This document shows positions 1-10,049 of a stretch of DNA of 57,813 bases, piece after piece. Source of the stretch: Phaeodactylibacter xiamenensis (lineage in GTDB: Bacteria; Bacteroidota; Bacteroidia; Chitinophagales; Saprospiraceae); contig NZ_JPOS01000097.1 in assembly GCF_000759025.1 (NCBI RefSeq), positions 1-57,813 on the forward strand. The letters are read 5' to 3'. The notes under the pieces were generated by a model. That model made no database searches. It was given only the letters and a program-made list of their open reading frames with translations, and was not told the DNA's origin. The translations under genes and the position numbers were made by a program. How positions within the stretch are numbered: the first letter of the stretch is position 1; each line of letters begins with the position of its first letter.

Positions 1-1298
1 TGAGCTGTCCAGCCAAGAGGACAGCCCCCCGCCTGACCCTGGCGGGCCAGGCACAAAGACGGATGTGCTGGCAGAAGGGGAGCAGCCACTTAGCGACAGC
101 AAGGCAGTCCGCGAGGCCATCAGCCGTATCAACAGCCGCTTGGACAGTGAAATGCCCGGGGGTGAAGACACCAAGCCGTCCAAGTCGCAAGCCAAGCAAA
201 AGCGCCTGGCCGGCAAACTGCCAAAAGACCATCTGCCCAAGCTGGAAGGTTACGAAGAGCAAGAGCGGCTGTTGGGCGGGCGTTCCTCGTATTCAAAGAC
301 GGATGTCGATGCTACTTTCATGAGGACAAAGGACGACCACTTGGGCAATGGGCAACTGCGGCCTTGTTACAATCTTCAGGTCGGTACCGAACAGCAGTTT
401 ATCGTCAACTATACGGTGCACCAGACGGCTTCTGACATAAGCTGTTTTGTAGCCCATATGGATGACACCCTGGGGGTACTAGACAATGCCGGGTTGAAAT
501 TGCCGGATAATGTTTGTGCTGACGCAGGCTATGGCAGCGAGCAAAACTACGAGTATCTGGAAGAGAAAGGTATAGAAGCCTATGTCAAATACCCAGGTTA
601 CCATAAAGAGCAAAAGGGCAAGCATAAGCATGCGTTCCCCCAGCAGGCGCTGCACTATAATGAAGAGGGGGACTACTTTGTTTGCCCTATGGGCCAGCAC
701 ATGCATCAAGTGGGCCAGACGAAAGAAAAAACAAAAACGGGATATATAAGAACCATCCATATATATGAGGCCCAAAATTGTGAGGGCTGCCCCTTACGTG
801 GCCAATGCTTCAAAGCCAAAGCTCAGAACCGGGCCATAAAGATAAGCCACAAGGCCCGCCAGTACCGGCAAAAGGCTAAGGAGCGCCTGCAGTCGCTAAA
901 AGGGCAACGAAAGAAGATCCAGCGCAACATCGATGTAGAAGCTGTTTTTGGCCACATCAAGCAAGACCGGGGCTTCAGACGGTTCATGCTACAGGGGCTT
1001 AAAGGCGTAAATGTCGAGATGGGGCTGCTTGCTATCGCCAATAATTTCACCAAATGGCACAATTTAAGGAGAGCCAAGAGGATACCTATGCCCGGCCCTC
1101 ATCAACCAGGCCCAAATAACGCCCAAATTGCATTAGAATACCCCCAAAATGCACTCAAAATGGCCGCTTAGCCAACATCAGGCCCTCTGAGGCCTCACAG
1201 GACCGTCAAATAGCCAGCTTAGATCAGACATCCCGAAGCCAGTGTCTGACTTCAGGGTGAATCCTGTCCTCGGGCTTCAGGGCTTTTAAGACGGCCTC
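1..1298 (+). mobile_element. IS1182-like insertion sequence, 3' part
   Basis: The window opens inside an insertion sequence. The transposase reading frame is already open at base 2. After its stop there are about 130 noncoding bases that end in TTTTAAGACGGCCTC (about 1284-1298), which resembles the terminal repeats of IS1182-type elements. The matching left end is outside the window, so the right boundary is inferred, not proven by a paired repeat. The imperfect inverted repeat GAAGCCAG/CTGACTTC (1234-1252) lies inside this tail. Confidence 0.6.
2..1171 (+). CDS. IS1182 family DDE transposase (5' truncated)
   Basis: The frame is open from base 2, so the N-terminal part, including the first catalytic Asp, is missing. 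The visible 390 residues contain the typical IS1182 C-terminal half. There is a DATFMRTKDD stretch, then a CADAGYGSEQNYEYLE segment with the second catalytic Asp. A Cys cluster (CEGCPLRGQC) of the kind that precedes the last block follows, and then EAVFGHIKQDRGFRRF with the catalytic Glu. The tail after LLAIANNFTKWH is basic. Family assignment is by motif recognition. The element may be active, but that cannot be judged because the 5' part is absent. Confidence 0.88.
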   Translation, partial: ELSSQEDSPPPDPGGPGTKTDVLAEGEQPLSDSKAVREAISRINSRLDSEMPGGEDTKPSKSQAKQKRLAGKLPKDHLPKLEGYEEQERLLGGRSSYSKTDVDATFMRTKDDHLGNGQLRPCYNLQVGTEQQFIVNYTVHQTASDISCFVAHMDDTLGVLDNAGLKLPDNVCADAGYGSEQNYEYLEEKGIEAYVKYPGYHKEQKGKHKHAFPQQALHYNEEGDYFVCPMGQHMHQVGQTKEKTKTGYIRTIHIYEAQNCEGCPLRGQCFKAKAQNRAIKISHKARQYRQKAKERLQSLKGQRKKIQRNIDVEAVFGHIKQDRGFRRFMLQGLKGVNVEMGLLAIANNFTKWHNLRRAKRIPMPGPHQPGPNNAQIALEYPQNALKMAA

Positions 1299-1325
1299 AA
1301 AAAAGCTCTGCCGTTGCGGCAGAGC
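1299..1325 (-). terminator. Rho-independent terminator of the T9SS protein gene
   Basis: On the minus strand GCTCTGCCG pairs perfectly with CGGCAGAGC around a 3-nt loop (1305-1325) and is followed by six T residues (1304-1299). It lies about 120 bp beyond the stop codon of the minus-strand gene 1444-4398, at the junction with the IS1182-like tail. Confidence 0.75.
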
Positions 1326-1443
1326 CTCTCACTAATAACAAATCATAATCTCATGAAATAAATAAGACGACCTAAGTCTTACATCTTTATAAACGCGCTG
1401 AAGCTCAGCAAAGTATCAGCGGTAACGTCTTTTTAACCGTTTG

Positions 1444-4398
1444 TTAACGAATAATCAGGGTGCCGACGGCGATTTTCTGCCCATCTGCCCGGACCAGATA
1501 AATATAGCTTCCGGCAGGCAGATTATTCCGGTCAAAGGTGCACTGATGCCCTTCCCTGTTAATAGAACGCACAGGCTGCCCGTATAAGTTCATCAAAGTA
1601 AAGGATAATTCACGTTGCCCCTGCAGCCCCTCCACTTCGAGGGTAATGTATTCCGTTGCCGGATTTGGGAAAGCCTTTACGGTGACCCCTGAAGCCCATT
1701 CCGGCTCATTTACATCCACCGGGATAATATCAAGCAATCCGGTGGTCGTAGGCGCACCAACCACATGCCTCGTGCGCCCCGTGTATACCGGGGTGTTATA
1801 ATCGTAAATAACAAGGGCGCTGTTCTCAATTACTGTGCCTGTGGTATTGCCATCGGTTTGTGCCACATGGTATTCAAAGAATGCATAGTCCTCGGGGCTT
1901 GTCCCATCAACCGGTAGCTCCAGGTTCTCAAAAGTGGCCTTAATGACGCCATTCTCATAAATATCGTAAGTCGCAGGATGGCTGCTCGCTCCAAACTCCA
2001 AAGTGGAAATGTCCAAACCTTCAGGCAGCGTATCGCGAACGATGACCCTAATGACACTATCCTGGGTAATATTCCGGAAGAAAACCCGGTAAGTAAGTGC
2101 CGTCTGAGCAGAAATCAGAGAATCCTGCCAGCCTTTGGGGTGGGCGACCATCGCCACGTCCGGCACATCAACAAGGACCTCATCCACATGAATGGAAACC
2201 GCCTGATCCCCATCATTTTCCGGCCATTGGGTAACATAGCCTACGCTGTAGCCCCCTTCTTCATCCGTTCCACATCCCTCTACCGCTCGTGTGGGGAAGC
2301 TGTTGCCCGGATGGCCGTCGACCTGCTCGGCGATGATCCGGTAGGTAGAGCCGTTGGCAGGGAGCAATATCGTAGTATCCTGTTCCTCATCGAGATCAAA
2401 CCCATTGGTCAGGAACATCAAGTCTTCCTCCACGATGAAGTAGCTTTTCGCAGACACCATTGCTGCGTTTCCGGTGTTGGACAACCGGAAAGACACTATC
2501 TCATCGCCTTCGCAGAGTCCATCCACTGAAACACTCGCACCATTCCAGCCCGGATCAGCAGGCGAACAAAGCGTGTCCGGGAAGATACGTGCGGTAACCA
2601 ATCCGGACTGATCCTCTACTATGGAGTCGCAATCCATAAAGGTCTGAATCGTAAAACTGCCCTCCGTATTATAAGGTACTTCCCCCAGATCAAAGGTGTA
2701 CGTGTCATTCTCAAAAGAAAATGGCAAAGAGGCACTTTGGAAAGAAAGCGCCGGGTCCAGTTCCACTTCTACACTTGCTTCACCATCGGTTCCTCCGGTA
2801 CCCTGATTAGAATAATTAACGGTGTACTCAATATCTATACAGTTGGAAATCCATGGCGTTGAAATATCAACCTCCATCAACGGGCAGTCGATGTATTTGG
2901 CTTTTAGCGGGAAGTTCACGCCTACGGTATCGTAGATTTGGTTGAAGCCTACGTTCACACCGCCGGGGAAACAGCTCTCCCAGTAGTCATTGCGAGGCAG
3001 GGCTTCTACTACGTATGCCCCCAGGCCTACCCGCATTTCGAACACGCCAGCCTCATTTGTAGTCGCGAAGTACGTTTTTTCATCACCTGTGGCCCGGACC
3101 AGCCAGCCGGAAAGCCTCGGTTCGCCGGGGTCCAAATCACAGGCCACATCTATATCGTGGAAAACCTGCCCCCGGATCACATTGGAGACGATCTGCCCCT
3201 GCTCATCGGTTTTCATCAGGCTCAACTGGGGGTCAAATAAAATATCCACGCCACTGTAACCCGCTGTTGCATAGCCTCCCGATTTAGATCTGACAATATC
3301 AAATGTAATATCAGAGGACTCTACATCACCATTGCTTGTACTCCATACAACATCAAGGCTTTGGTCAACTTCCAGGAGTAACTGATCGAGGTTAAAGTCG
3401 TCAACCTCCGTATAACCAGCTACTACATACCCCTCATCCAGCGCAACTATTGCTTCCCCTACATTGCCACTGCCAAACATGGAGAATCTAAGGCTATCTG
3501 TACTCTCTCCGCCCTGATCATATTTCCAAATAATAAGGTCAGTATCTATAAAACCGGTGATAACAATATTCCCATCATTATCAACAATTATGTCATTCCC
3601 TTCGTCATTTTGGTCAGAGGCTAATTTGCGCTGCCAGACGATTGCGCCGGCTTCATCCATGCGCAGGGTAACAATATCATCCCCAAAGGCAGCAGGCGGC
3701 TCCACCTCGCTATCCACTTGCCCGGTCACGACATAACCACCATCAATTACCGCAATCGCATTTGCCCGGTCATTCATCCCGATGTCCAGAATCCGGTGCC
3801 ACTCCAGCTCCATATCAGCGCTGATCTTCATGATGACCATATCGTCATCCTTATCTGCGTAATAATCTGCAAAGCCTGCAACCAGCAAGCCCCCATCGGG
3901 AGCCAGGATCATATCGTTAATGCGCAGGTTAGGCACCTCATCCAGCGAAAAGGGGAACGTATCCAGCAGAACGCCACGCTCATCAATTTCCAGCAACATT
4001 AAGCCGAACGGCCCCTGCTGAGAGGCGTCAGAAGCTTCAGCGGCTAAGACATAACGGTTCGCTTCAATCTCCACGACGGCCTTAGCCCTGTCATAAAAGG
4101 CTGTATTATAAGCGCGTTGCCACACTAAATCGCCATCCACATCGACTTTCAGAGCATAGACATTCACACCCTGATCACCGCCGGGCTGCCCGAAAGACTG
4201 GGTGTTGCCTACCACCAGAAAACCCCAGTCGGAAGTCGACAGCAGGGCCTCTCCTATATCTTCACCGGTTCCGCCGTAATACCGCTCCCAGCCCTGGGCA
4301 ATGGCGGGGGGAGAACCAATGCAAAAAAAGAACATCACAGACAGCAACAGGGCAGTCCGGTAACGATTCAGTGAAAAAAAGAAATTTGAAGTCGTCAT
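1444..4398 (-). CDS. Secreted T9SS type A sorting-domain protein with propeller-like repeats
   Basis: The product has 984 residues. I chose the ATG at 4398 because an in-frame TTG further upstream (4431) overlaps a perfect -7 promoter box. Residues 1-35 form a signal peptide ending near AIAQ. The first ~400 residues contain repeated units such as GWERYYGGTGEDIGEALL and DGGYVVTGQ, which resemble the delta-60/WD40-like beta-propeller repeats of secreted proteins. The middle resembles DUF11-type cell-surface domains (Cys-containing beta-sandwich repeats). The last ~80 residues (FPNPATEYITL to the end with LPAGSYIYLV) are a T9SS type A sorting domain. The protein is therefore predicted to cross the outer membrane through T9SS and stay on the surface or be released. 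Its ligand is unknown. Confidence 0.85.
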   Translation of the reverse strand: MTTSNFFFSLNRYRTALLLSVMFFFCIGSPPAIAQGWERYYGGTGEDIGEALLSTSDWGFLVVGNTQSFGQPGGDQGVNVYALKVDVDGDLVWQRAYNTAFYDRAKAVVEIEANRYVLAAEASDASQQGPFGLMLLEIDERGVLLDTFPFSLDEVPNLRINDMILAPDGGLLVAGFADYYADKDDDMVIMKISADMELEWHRILDIGMNDRANAIAVIDGGYVVTGQVDSEVEPPAAFGDDIVTLRMDEAGAIVWQRKLASDQNDEGNDIIVDNDGNIVITGFIDTDLIIWKYDQGGESTDSLRFSMFGSGNVGEAIVALDEGYVVAGYTEVDDFNLDQLLLEVDQSLDVVWSTSNGDVESSDITFDIVRSKSGGYATAGYSGVDILFDPQLSLMKTDEQGQIVSNVIRGQVFHDIDVACDLDPGEPRLSGWLVRATGDEKTYFATTNEAGVFEMRVGLGAYVVEALPRNDYWESCFPGGVNVGFNQIYDTVGVNFPLKAKYIDCPLMEVDISTPWISNCIDIEYTVNYSNQGTGGTDGEASVEVELDPALSFQSASLPFSFENDTYTFDLGEVPYNTEGSFTIQTFMDCDSIVEDQSGLVTARIFPDTLCSPADPGWNGASVSVDGLCEGDEIVSFRLSNTGNAAMVSAKSYFIVEEDLMFLTNGFDLDEEQDTTILLPANGSTYRIIAEQVDGHPGNSFPTRAVEGCGTDEEGGYSVGYVTQWPENDGDQAVSIHVDEVLVDVPDVAMVAHPKGWQDSLISAQTALTYRVFFRNITQDSVIRVIVRDTLPEGLDISTLEFGASSHPATYDIYENGVIKATFENLELPVDGTSPEDYAFFEYHVAQTDGNTTGTVIENSALVIYDYNTPVYTGRTRHVVGAPTTTGLLDIIPVDVNEPEWASGVTVKAFPNPATEYITLEVEGLQGQRELSFTLMNLYGQPVRSINREGHQCTFDRNNLPAGSYIYLVRADGQKIAVGTLIIR

Positions 4399-4428
4399 TA
4401 ATGAATTATTTAGGCCGTTTGGTGAAAA

Positions 4429-4436
4429 CAAAGCTA
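4429..4436 (-). promoter_or_regulatory. Bacteroidota -7 promoter element TAGCTTTG
   Basis: TAGCTTTG on the minus strand matches the TAnnTTTG consensus exactly and sits about 30 bp before the ATG at 4398. No clear -33 TTG is seen at 19-21 bp. The rest of the 348-bp gap to the next gene (4399-4746) contains no recognisable gene. Confidence 0.6.
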
Positions 4437-4746
4437 TTTCCTTCAGTTCAGTTATAGCGTCTTGCTTCGGGCAGTAACAAACCTGGAAGCTTCTGTTTAC
4501 AAACGCTTTGCACCTTACTTTGGTGCAGGAAATTCGACTGTGAAGCGCGGCTTGTCTTTTTCACCCATTACAAAAGTGCTTACATTCTGCAAAGGAATCA
4601 AAGACAAAAAAGCGAATTTGTTGAAAAAAAATTGTACTTTTAAAGTCCAAAAAAACCACCGACCCCAAACAAAACCCTAGTAATCAAACCATTACACATC
4701 AACAATTACTCACTCCTTGTTGATCGTTTTTAATTTAGCCTGATAT

Positions 4747-6162
4747 ATGACAAACAGCCACTTAGTATTAATCTTGCGCACCTTGTCTAAAAAGGAAGAA
4801 CGGGAGCTCCGAAAATGGCTGAATTCCCCCGCCCACAATCACCGGGAAGACGTGGTCACACTGTTTGAATACCTAATGGCCGGGCAGCACTTGTATGAAG
4901 AAAAGTTTTTGGAGAAAGAAAGGGTGTTTTCGCGAATTTTCTCAAATGAGCCCTATGATGATGCCAAGTTAAGGCAAAGCATGCACTTTCTCCTGAAATC
5001 GGTGGAGGAATTTCTCATCTATCAGGAGCAACAAAGCGATGAAGTGCGGGCACGAATGGCGCTGGCCAGCGTATTCCGCAAACGGAAGCTGGACCGGGCA
5101 TTCACAAAAGCCATCAAAGCCGTAGAGGTACAGCAGGAAAAAGCCAATTACAGAAATGAACAGTACCTCAGAAATGAATACCTGCTGCAGTTGGAAAAAT
5201 ACTCCTTTTACGATGGCAAAAAGCGGACCACGGAGATGAACCTGCAGGAAGTCTCTGATGCACTAGACCTGACCTTCGTAGCGGATAAACTCCGGCAGGG
5301 CTGCCTCATGATCGCTCACCAATCGGTTTATAAAGCTCAGTACAACATCGGATTGCTGGAATACATCATCGAATATGTGGACCGCCAAAAGCTGATGCTT
5401 CACCACCCCGCTATCGCAGTATATTTCTATGGCTACAAAGCCATCACAGATGAGTCCGGCAAGCAGTACTTCGAAAACCTCCGCCAGGAAATCCAAAAGC
5501 ACCGCACCTCCTTCCCTAAGTCTGAGCTGCGCGACATCTACCTGATGGCGGTCAACTACTGCATCCGGCAGGCAAACAAGTTCAATGACAGCGAACTCAT
5601 CCGGGAAGCTTTCCGGCTTTACCGGCAGGGGCTTGAAAACGAAATCCTCCTGGAAAATGGCGTAGTTTCCCCGTTTACCTTCAGAAATGCCGTGGGCGCC
5701 GCCCTTCGCCTGAAAGAATATGACTGGGTCGAGCACTTCATACACCAATACAAAAAAGCCCTGCCCCACGATTACAGGGAAAGCTTTTTCCTCCACAGCC
5801 TGGCCCGCCTCAATTTTGAGAAAGGCGACTATGGGTCGGCTATGCAGCTCCTGGCACAAACAGACTTTGATGACACCCTGATCAACCTCAATGCTAAAAG
5901 TATGCTGCTCAAAATCTACTATGAGCTAGATGAGTACGATGCCCTCGAGTCCTTACTGGAAAGCATGCGTGCCTACCTCAAAAGAAAGCAGCTTATGGGC
6001 GCCTATCGTTCCAATTACCACAATTTCATACGCTTTACCCGTAAACTGGTGCGGATCAACCCCTTTGATGACAAGGAAAAAAGTGCACTAAAGTCTGAAA
6101 TCATTAACGCAAGCCCCCTGACCGAAAAAGACTGGCTCCTGGAGCAGGTCACGGCACTATAA
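4747..6162 (+). CDS. Conserved hypothetical helical protein (471 aa)
   Basis: I do not recognise a named family. The sequence is almost entirely charged and amphipathic, with long predicted helices, no signal peptide and no membrane segment. The pattern of repeated helical pairs with aromatic and Leu positions (for example LARLNFEKGDYGSAMQLLAQ around residues 350-370) is TPR-like. It begins MTNSHLVLILRTLSKKEERELRKWL, and similar openings occur in uncharacterised proteins of Saprospiria as far as I recall. It is probably a cytoplasmic scaffold or protein-interaction protein, but that is inference. The next gene, aroB, has its own promoter 19 bp after this stop. Confidence 0.75.
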   Translation: MTNSHLVLILRTLSKKEERELRKWLNSPAHNHREDVVTLFEYLMAGQHLYEEKFLEKERVFSRIFSNEPYDDAKLRQSMHFLLKSVEEFLIYQEQQSDEVRARMALASVFRKRKLDRAFTKAIKAVEVQQEKANYRNEQYLRNEYLLQLEKYSFYDGKKRTTEMNLQEVSDALDLTFVADKLRQGCLMIAHQSVYKAQYNIGLLEYIIEYVDRQKLMLHHPAIAVYFYGYKAITDESGKQYFENLRQEIQKHRTSFPKSELRDIYLMAVNYCIRQANKFNDSELIREAFRLYRQGLENEILLENGVVSPFTFRNAVGAALRLKEYDWVEHFIHQYKKALPHDYRESFFLHSLARLNFEKGDYGSAMQLLAQTDFDDTLINLNAKSMLLKIYYELDEYDALESLLESMRAYLKRKQLMGAYRSNYHNFIRFTRKLVRINPFDDKEKSALKSEIINASPLTEKDWLLEQVTAL

Positions 6163-6180
6163 ACTTAGGTACACATACCT

Positions 6181-6188
6181 TAGCTTTG
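6181..6188 (+). promoter_or_regulatory. -7 promoter element of aroB (TAGCTTTG)
   Basis: The octamer matches TAnnTTTG exactly and ends 22 bp before the aroB ATG, in a gap of only 48 bp. No -33 TTG is evident at the usual distance. Confidence 0.6.
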
Positions 6189-6210
6189 CGGTCTAAAATT
6201 TTCCATTATT

Positions 6211-7269
6211 ATGCAGACGCTTGCCCTTGATACTTACCCTATCCATATTGGCCCCGTTGCCAAATCTCTTACACTCACCCTTGAGCAGCAGCCATTTAGC
6301 CAGCTCTTTGTACTGGCAGATGAAAATACACGGGAGCACTGCTGGCCACGCATTGCACCTGCCCTTGAGCATTATCAGCCCATCCTGATTGAAATCCCGA
6401 GCGGGGAAACGCACAAAAACCTCCGAACCTGTGAGCATATCTGGGGGCAGCTCATGGCCCACAAGGCCACACGGGATGCCCTCCTGCTCAACCTGGGCGG
6501 TGGCGTTATTGGCGATATGGGCGGATTTGCAGCAAGCACCTTCAAGCGGGGCATGCGCTTTTTGCAAATCCCGACGACACTACTTTCTCAGGTGGACGCA
6601 TCCATTGGCAGCAAGCTGGGCATCGACTTTATGCAGGTCAAAAACAGTATTGGGCTGTTCCGAAACCCACAAGCAGTCCTCATCGACCCGGCTTTCCTCG
6701 ACACCCTCTCCGACCGGGAGTTGCGCAGTGGCTACGCCGAGGTCATCAAGCACAGCCTTATTGCTGACCTCAGCCAATGGGAAAGCCTGCAACAAATAAC
6801 CGACCTCAGAAGCGCAGACTGGGCAGGCATTATCCCCGCCTCGCTAAGCATCAAAAAGCAAATCGTGGAAGCAGACCCCTTCGAAAAAGGCTTGCGCAAA
6901 GCCCTCAACTTCGGCCACACGATCGGCCATGCCATTGAAGGGCATGCGCTGGAAACGGACACCCCACTTTTGCACGGAGAGGCGATCGCTATCGGCATGA
7001 TTTGCGAGGCGTTCCTCAGCACACAGCAGCAAGGGCTGCCGGAAGCTCAGCTCCGGCAGATCACCGATTACCTGACTGCCCGTTATGGTAAGGCTGCCCT
7101 TAGGCCCGACGACTACCCGGCTTACCTGCAACTCATGGGCAACGACAAGAAAAACGAGGGCCAGGCCATCAACTTCAGCCTGCTGCCGGAAGCCGGAAAG
7201 GTGGTGGTCAACCAGACTGCTGGTAAAAGCCATATTACCGCAGCCCTGAACTTCTACAATAACCTTTAA
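6211..7269 (+). CDS. aroB: 3-dehydroquinate synthase
   Basis: This 352-aa enzyme converts DAHP to 3-dehydroquinate, the second step of the shikimate pathway to aromatic amino acids, using NAD and a divalent metal. The NAD-binding signature LNLGGGVIGDMGGFAAST is at residues ~93-110. It is followed by IPTTLLSQVDASIGSK, the EVIKHSLI segment with a metal ligand Glu and a substrate-binding Lys, and LNFGHTIGHAIE with a metal-binding His. The length is normal for the family. The ATG at 6211 is the first after the promoter box at 6181-6188, and the gene appears to be transcribed alone. Confidence 0.97.
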   Translation: MQTLALDTYPIHIGPVAKSLTLTLEQQPFSQLFVLADENTREHCWPRIAPALEHYQPILIEIPSGETHKNLRTCEHIWGQLMAHKATRDALLLNLGGGVIGDMGGFAASTFKRGMRFLQIPTTLLSQVDASIGSKLGIDFMQVKNSIGLFRNPQAVLIDPAFLDTLSDRELRSGYAEVIKHSLIADLSQWESLQQITDLRSADWAGIIPASLSIKKQIVEADPFEKGLRKALNFGHTIGHAIEGHALETDTPLLHGEAIAIGMICEAFLSTQQQGLPEAQLRQITDYLTARYGKAALRPDDYPAYLQLMGNDKKNEGQAINFSLLPEAGKVVVNQTAGKSHITAALNFYNNL

Positions 7270-7392
7270 CCTCAAACTTCCCAATCACACAGCACATGAA
7301 GGCAGCCGCCTGATACGTTAAGGTATTGGAAAAGGGGCAGCCACTCAGCGCAAAGCAGGAATTTTGCTGCTAAACAACCCGCAAGAATTCAC

Positions 7393-7400
7393 TACTTTTG
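7393..7400 (+). promoter_or_regulatory. -7 promoter element of the PBP gene (TACTTTTG)
   Basis: TACTTTTG matches TAnnTTTG exactly and ends 22 bp before the ATG at 7423. A TTTG at 7363-7366 is the nearest possible -33 element, but the 26-bp spacer is longer than usual. Confidence 0.55.
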
Positions 7401-7422
7401 AACCTGGAACTCAAAGCAGACC

Positions 7423-9990
7423 ATGGAACAACAAACCGGATCCAAGCCTAAAGAACAACAGTACCGCAATATTATGCGGTGGATGTGGTACCTCGCTGGT
7501 GCGGGCTTATTAGGTGTAGCCCTGACCTTTATCGTCCTCTCTTTTTCTGACCTGCCCTCCGTACAGCAGCTCGAAAACCCCAAAAGCGAGGAGGCTTCTC
7601 AGGTATTTGGTGCCAATGGGGAAGTCATCGGGCGGTACTATACCGAAAACCGGGTGCCCGTCACTTACGATCAGCTGTCGCCTAACCTGGTCAATGCCCT
7701 CATCTCTACGGAAGACGAGCGCTACTACGAACATAGCGGCATCGACTTTGCGGCTTTGGGCCGGATTGCTGTAAAAACCGTTCTGCTCGGCCAACGCAGC
7801 TCGGGCGGGGGCTCTACCATCACTCAGCAGCTGGCCAAGCTCCTCTTCACTGAACAGGTCTCTAAAAACATCTGGGAACGCGGCCTCCAAAAGCTCAAGG
7901 AATGGATCATTGCTGCCCGCCTCGAACGCCGGTATACCAAGGAGGAGATCATTGCGATGTACTTCAATAAGTTCAACTTTATTAATGGTGCCTATGGCAT
8001 CAAAGCGGCTTCTGAAATCTATTTCGACAAGCAGCAGGACGAGCTCAACGTCAACGAAGCAGCCATGCTCGTGGGCATGCTGAAAAACCCCTCCCTTTTT
8101 GACCCTCTCGACCGGCCCGATACGGTACTGCACCGGCGTATGGTGGTGCTCAAGCAAATGCAAAAAAACAACCTGATCGACAAGGCCGCCTACGATACCC
8201 TGCGCACCCAACCTCTGAACATCAAATACACCGCCCAAACCCACATTGACGGCATCGCGCCATATTTCCGTATGGAGCTGGCTAAAGACATCAAGGACCT
8301 GCTCCGCAGCGAGAATATCAAAAAAGCGGATGGCAGCCATTACAATATCTACCGGGACGGGCTGCGTATTTATACTACCATAGACCCCGATATGCAACGG
8401 ATTGCGGAGCGGGTCATGAAGGAGCACATGGCCAAACAACAGAAACGCTTCTGGGAAACCTGGAGCGTGGTGCGCAAGGACCCCTGGGAATACACAAGCG
8501 GCTCCATTCATGAAGTGCCGGTAGAGCGCCGGCAAAAGAAGCTACAGGACCTGATCCGGGACTCGGACCGGTATCAGAAAATAAGATCCAAATACATCAA
8601 AGACATCGTCGCCAAACTGCAGCAGGAAACCGAACTTATGTTCCATGCAGATGACCGCGAAGTAGAACGGGTAGTACAGGAAGCCGAAGAAGGCGGCGTG
8701 ATCGACGATCTGGTCGAGCGCAACTACATCAGTACCGGGCTGGCCGCTCAGTACCGGCAGATCATGCGCAGCAAGCACTTCAACGCACTTCGCAAGCAAT
8801 GGCTGGCCATGCAGGAGGAGGTGGACCGCGCTTTCAACTCTGAAACGGAAATGCGGGTCTTCACTTATGAAAATGAGGACATGGAAAAGGATACGGTCAT
8901 GACACCTATCGATTCCATTAAGTACCACCTGATGCACTTACAAACCGGCATCCTGGCGGTTGACCCGATAACTGGCCATATCAAAGTCTGGGTAGGCGGT
9001 ATCAATTACAAGCGGTTCAAGGTAGACCACAACCGGACTTCCCGGCAGGTTGGCTCCACTTTCAAGCCTTTTGTCTATGCCACAGCCATTGCCCAGCAGG
9101 GGTTTTCGCCCTGTTATCAGGTTTATGATCTGCCACAAACCATTGCGCCCGGTGACGGCAACTTCGGGTTGTTGGAGCCCTGGACGCCCCGCAACTCTTC
9201 TAACGCTTACAGTGGCAGGCTGTTCACGCTAAAAGAAGGGCTCAAGCAATCCAAAAATACCATCTCCGCCCACCTGATGAAACAACTGGGCGATACGGAG
9301 CCGGTCCGTGGCCTGGTGCACCAAATGGGCATCGACAGTTCTGCCCGCTATTCCAACGGGCGGTACCGGGTCCCTAAGGCACCTTCCATCTGCCTCGGTG
9401 CCACTGACCTGACCAACCTGGAGCTCACAGGAGCCTATACGGCATTTGCCAACAACGGCCTGTTCACCAAGCCCTACTGTATACTACGCATCGAGGACAA
9501 GGATGGCAAAAAATTGTACGAAGGCGTACCTGAAGAAAACGTAGCCATCAACCCCAACGCCAATTATGTTATGGTGGAAATGCTGAAGTATGCTGCCGGG
9601 CTTGGCGGCACACTAAAAACGGAAGCCGGCGGCAAAACCGGAACGACCAACGACTACGTCGATGGCTGGTTCATGGGCATCACTCCTAACCTCGTAGTGG
9701 GCACCTGGGTAGGGGGCGAATACCGATGGATCCGCTTCCGCTCCATACAATATGGACAAGGCGCCGCTATGGCCAAGCCGTTCTTCATTGACTTCATCAA
9801 AGAGTTGGAAAAAAATGAGGACATCGACTTCGATACCGAGGCCCGCTTCAACCGCCCTTCCGGTGATATTGGTATTGAGATGAACTGTGACGAATACCAA
9901 AACAACCAATTCCCGCTGGAGGAAGATGGTGATGAAAACTTTGAGGATGAAGGGTTCTCAGATGACCTGTTTGGAGATGAGGAATTCTAA
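7423..9990 (+). CDS. Class A penicillin-binding protein (PBP1A type)
   Basis: This bifunctional peptidoglycan synthase has 855 residues. One membrane anchor (about residues 20-45) precedes a GT51 glycosyltransferase domain with TEDERYYEHSG (catalytic Glu97) and GGSTITQQLAK. A linker domain follows, then the transpeptidase, with its active-site serine in S545TFK, the S610-K-N triad and K738TG. All catalytic motifs are present. The C-terminal tail of about 30 residues is strongly acidic (EEDGDENFEDEGF and so on), which is unusual relative to E. coli PBP1A but has no obvious enzymatic meaning. It polymerises and cross-links glycan strands on the periplasmic side. The next gene begins 60 bp downstream and may be co-transcribed. 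Confidence 0.96.
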   Translation: MEQQTGSKPKEQQYRNIMRWMWYLAGAGLLGVALTFIVLSFSDLPSVQQLENPKSEEASQVFGANGEVIGRYYTENRVPVTYDQLSPNLVNALISTEDERYYEHSGIDFAALGRIAVKTVLLGQRSSGGGSTITQQLAKLLFTEQVSKNIWERGLQKLKEWIIAARLERRYTKEEIIAMYFNKFNFINGAYGIKAASEIYFDKQQDELNVNEAAMLVGMLKNPSLFDPLDRPDTVLHRRMVVLKQMQKNNLIDKAAYDTLRTQPLNIKYTAQTHIDGIAPYFRMELAKDIKDLLRSENIKKADGSHYNIYRDGLRIYTTIDPDMQRIAERVMKEHMAKQQKRFWETWSVVRKDPWEYTSGSIHEVPVERRQKKLQDLIRDSDRYQKIRSKYIKDIVAKLQQETELMFHADDREVERVVQEAEEGGVIDDLVERNYISTGLAAQYRQIMRSKHFNALRKQWLAMQEEVDRAFNSETEMRVFTYENEDMEKDTVMTPIDSIKYHLMHLQTGILAVDPITGHIKVWVGGINYKRFKVDHNRTSRQVGSTFKPFVYATAIAQQGFSPCYQVYDLPQTIAPGDGNFGLLEPWTPRNSSNAYSGRLFTLKEGLKQSKNTISAHLMKQLGDTEPVRGLVHQMGIDSSARYSNGRYRVPKAPSICLGATDLTNLELTGAYTAFANNGLFTKPYCILRIEDKDGKKLYEGVPEENVAINPNANYVMVEMLKYAAGLGGTLKTEAGGKTGTTNDYVDGWFMGITPNLVVGTWVGGEYRWIRFRSIQYGQGAAMAKPFFIDFIKELEKNEDIDFDTEARFNRPSGDIGIEMNCDEYQNNQFPLEEDGDENFEDEGFSDDLFGDEEF

Positions 9991-10049
9991 GGTCCCATCC
10001 GCCTGACAGACAGTGTTTTTCAAACAAAACCGACTAGAGCAAGACTGCC

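Noticed and set aside
4462-4680. 72-codon frame upstream of the hypothetical helical protein gene
   Set aside because: It lies in an AT-rich promoter region, has no recognisable features and shows no ribosome-binding or promoter signal.
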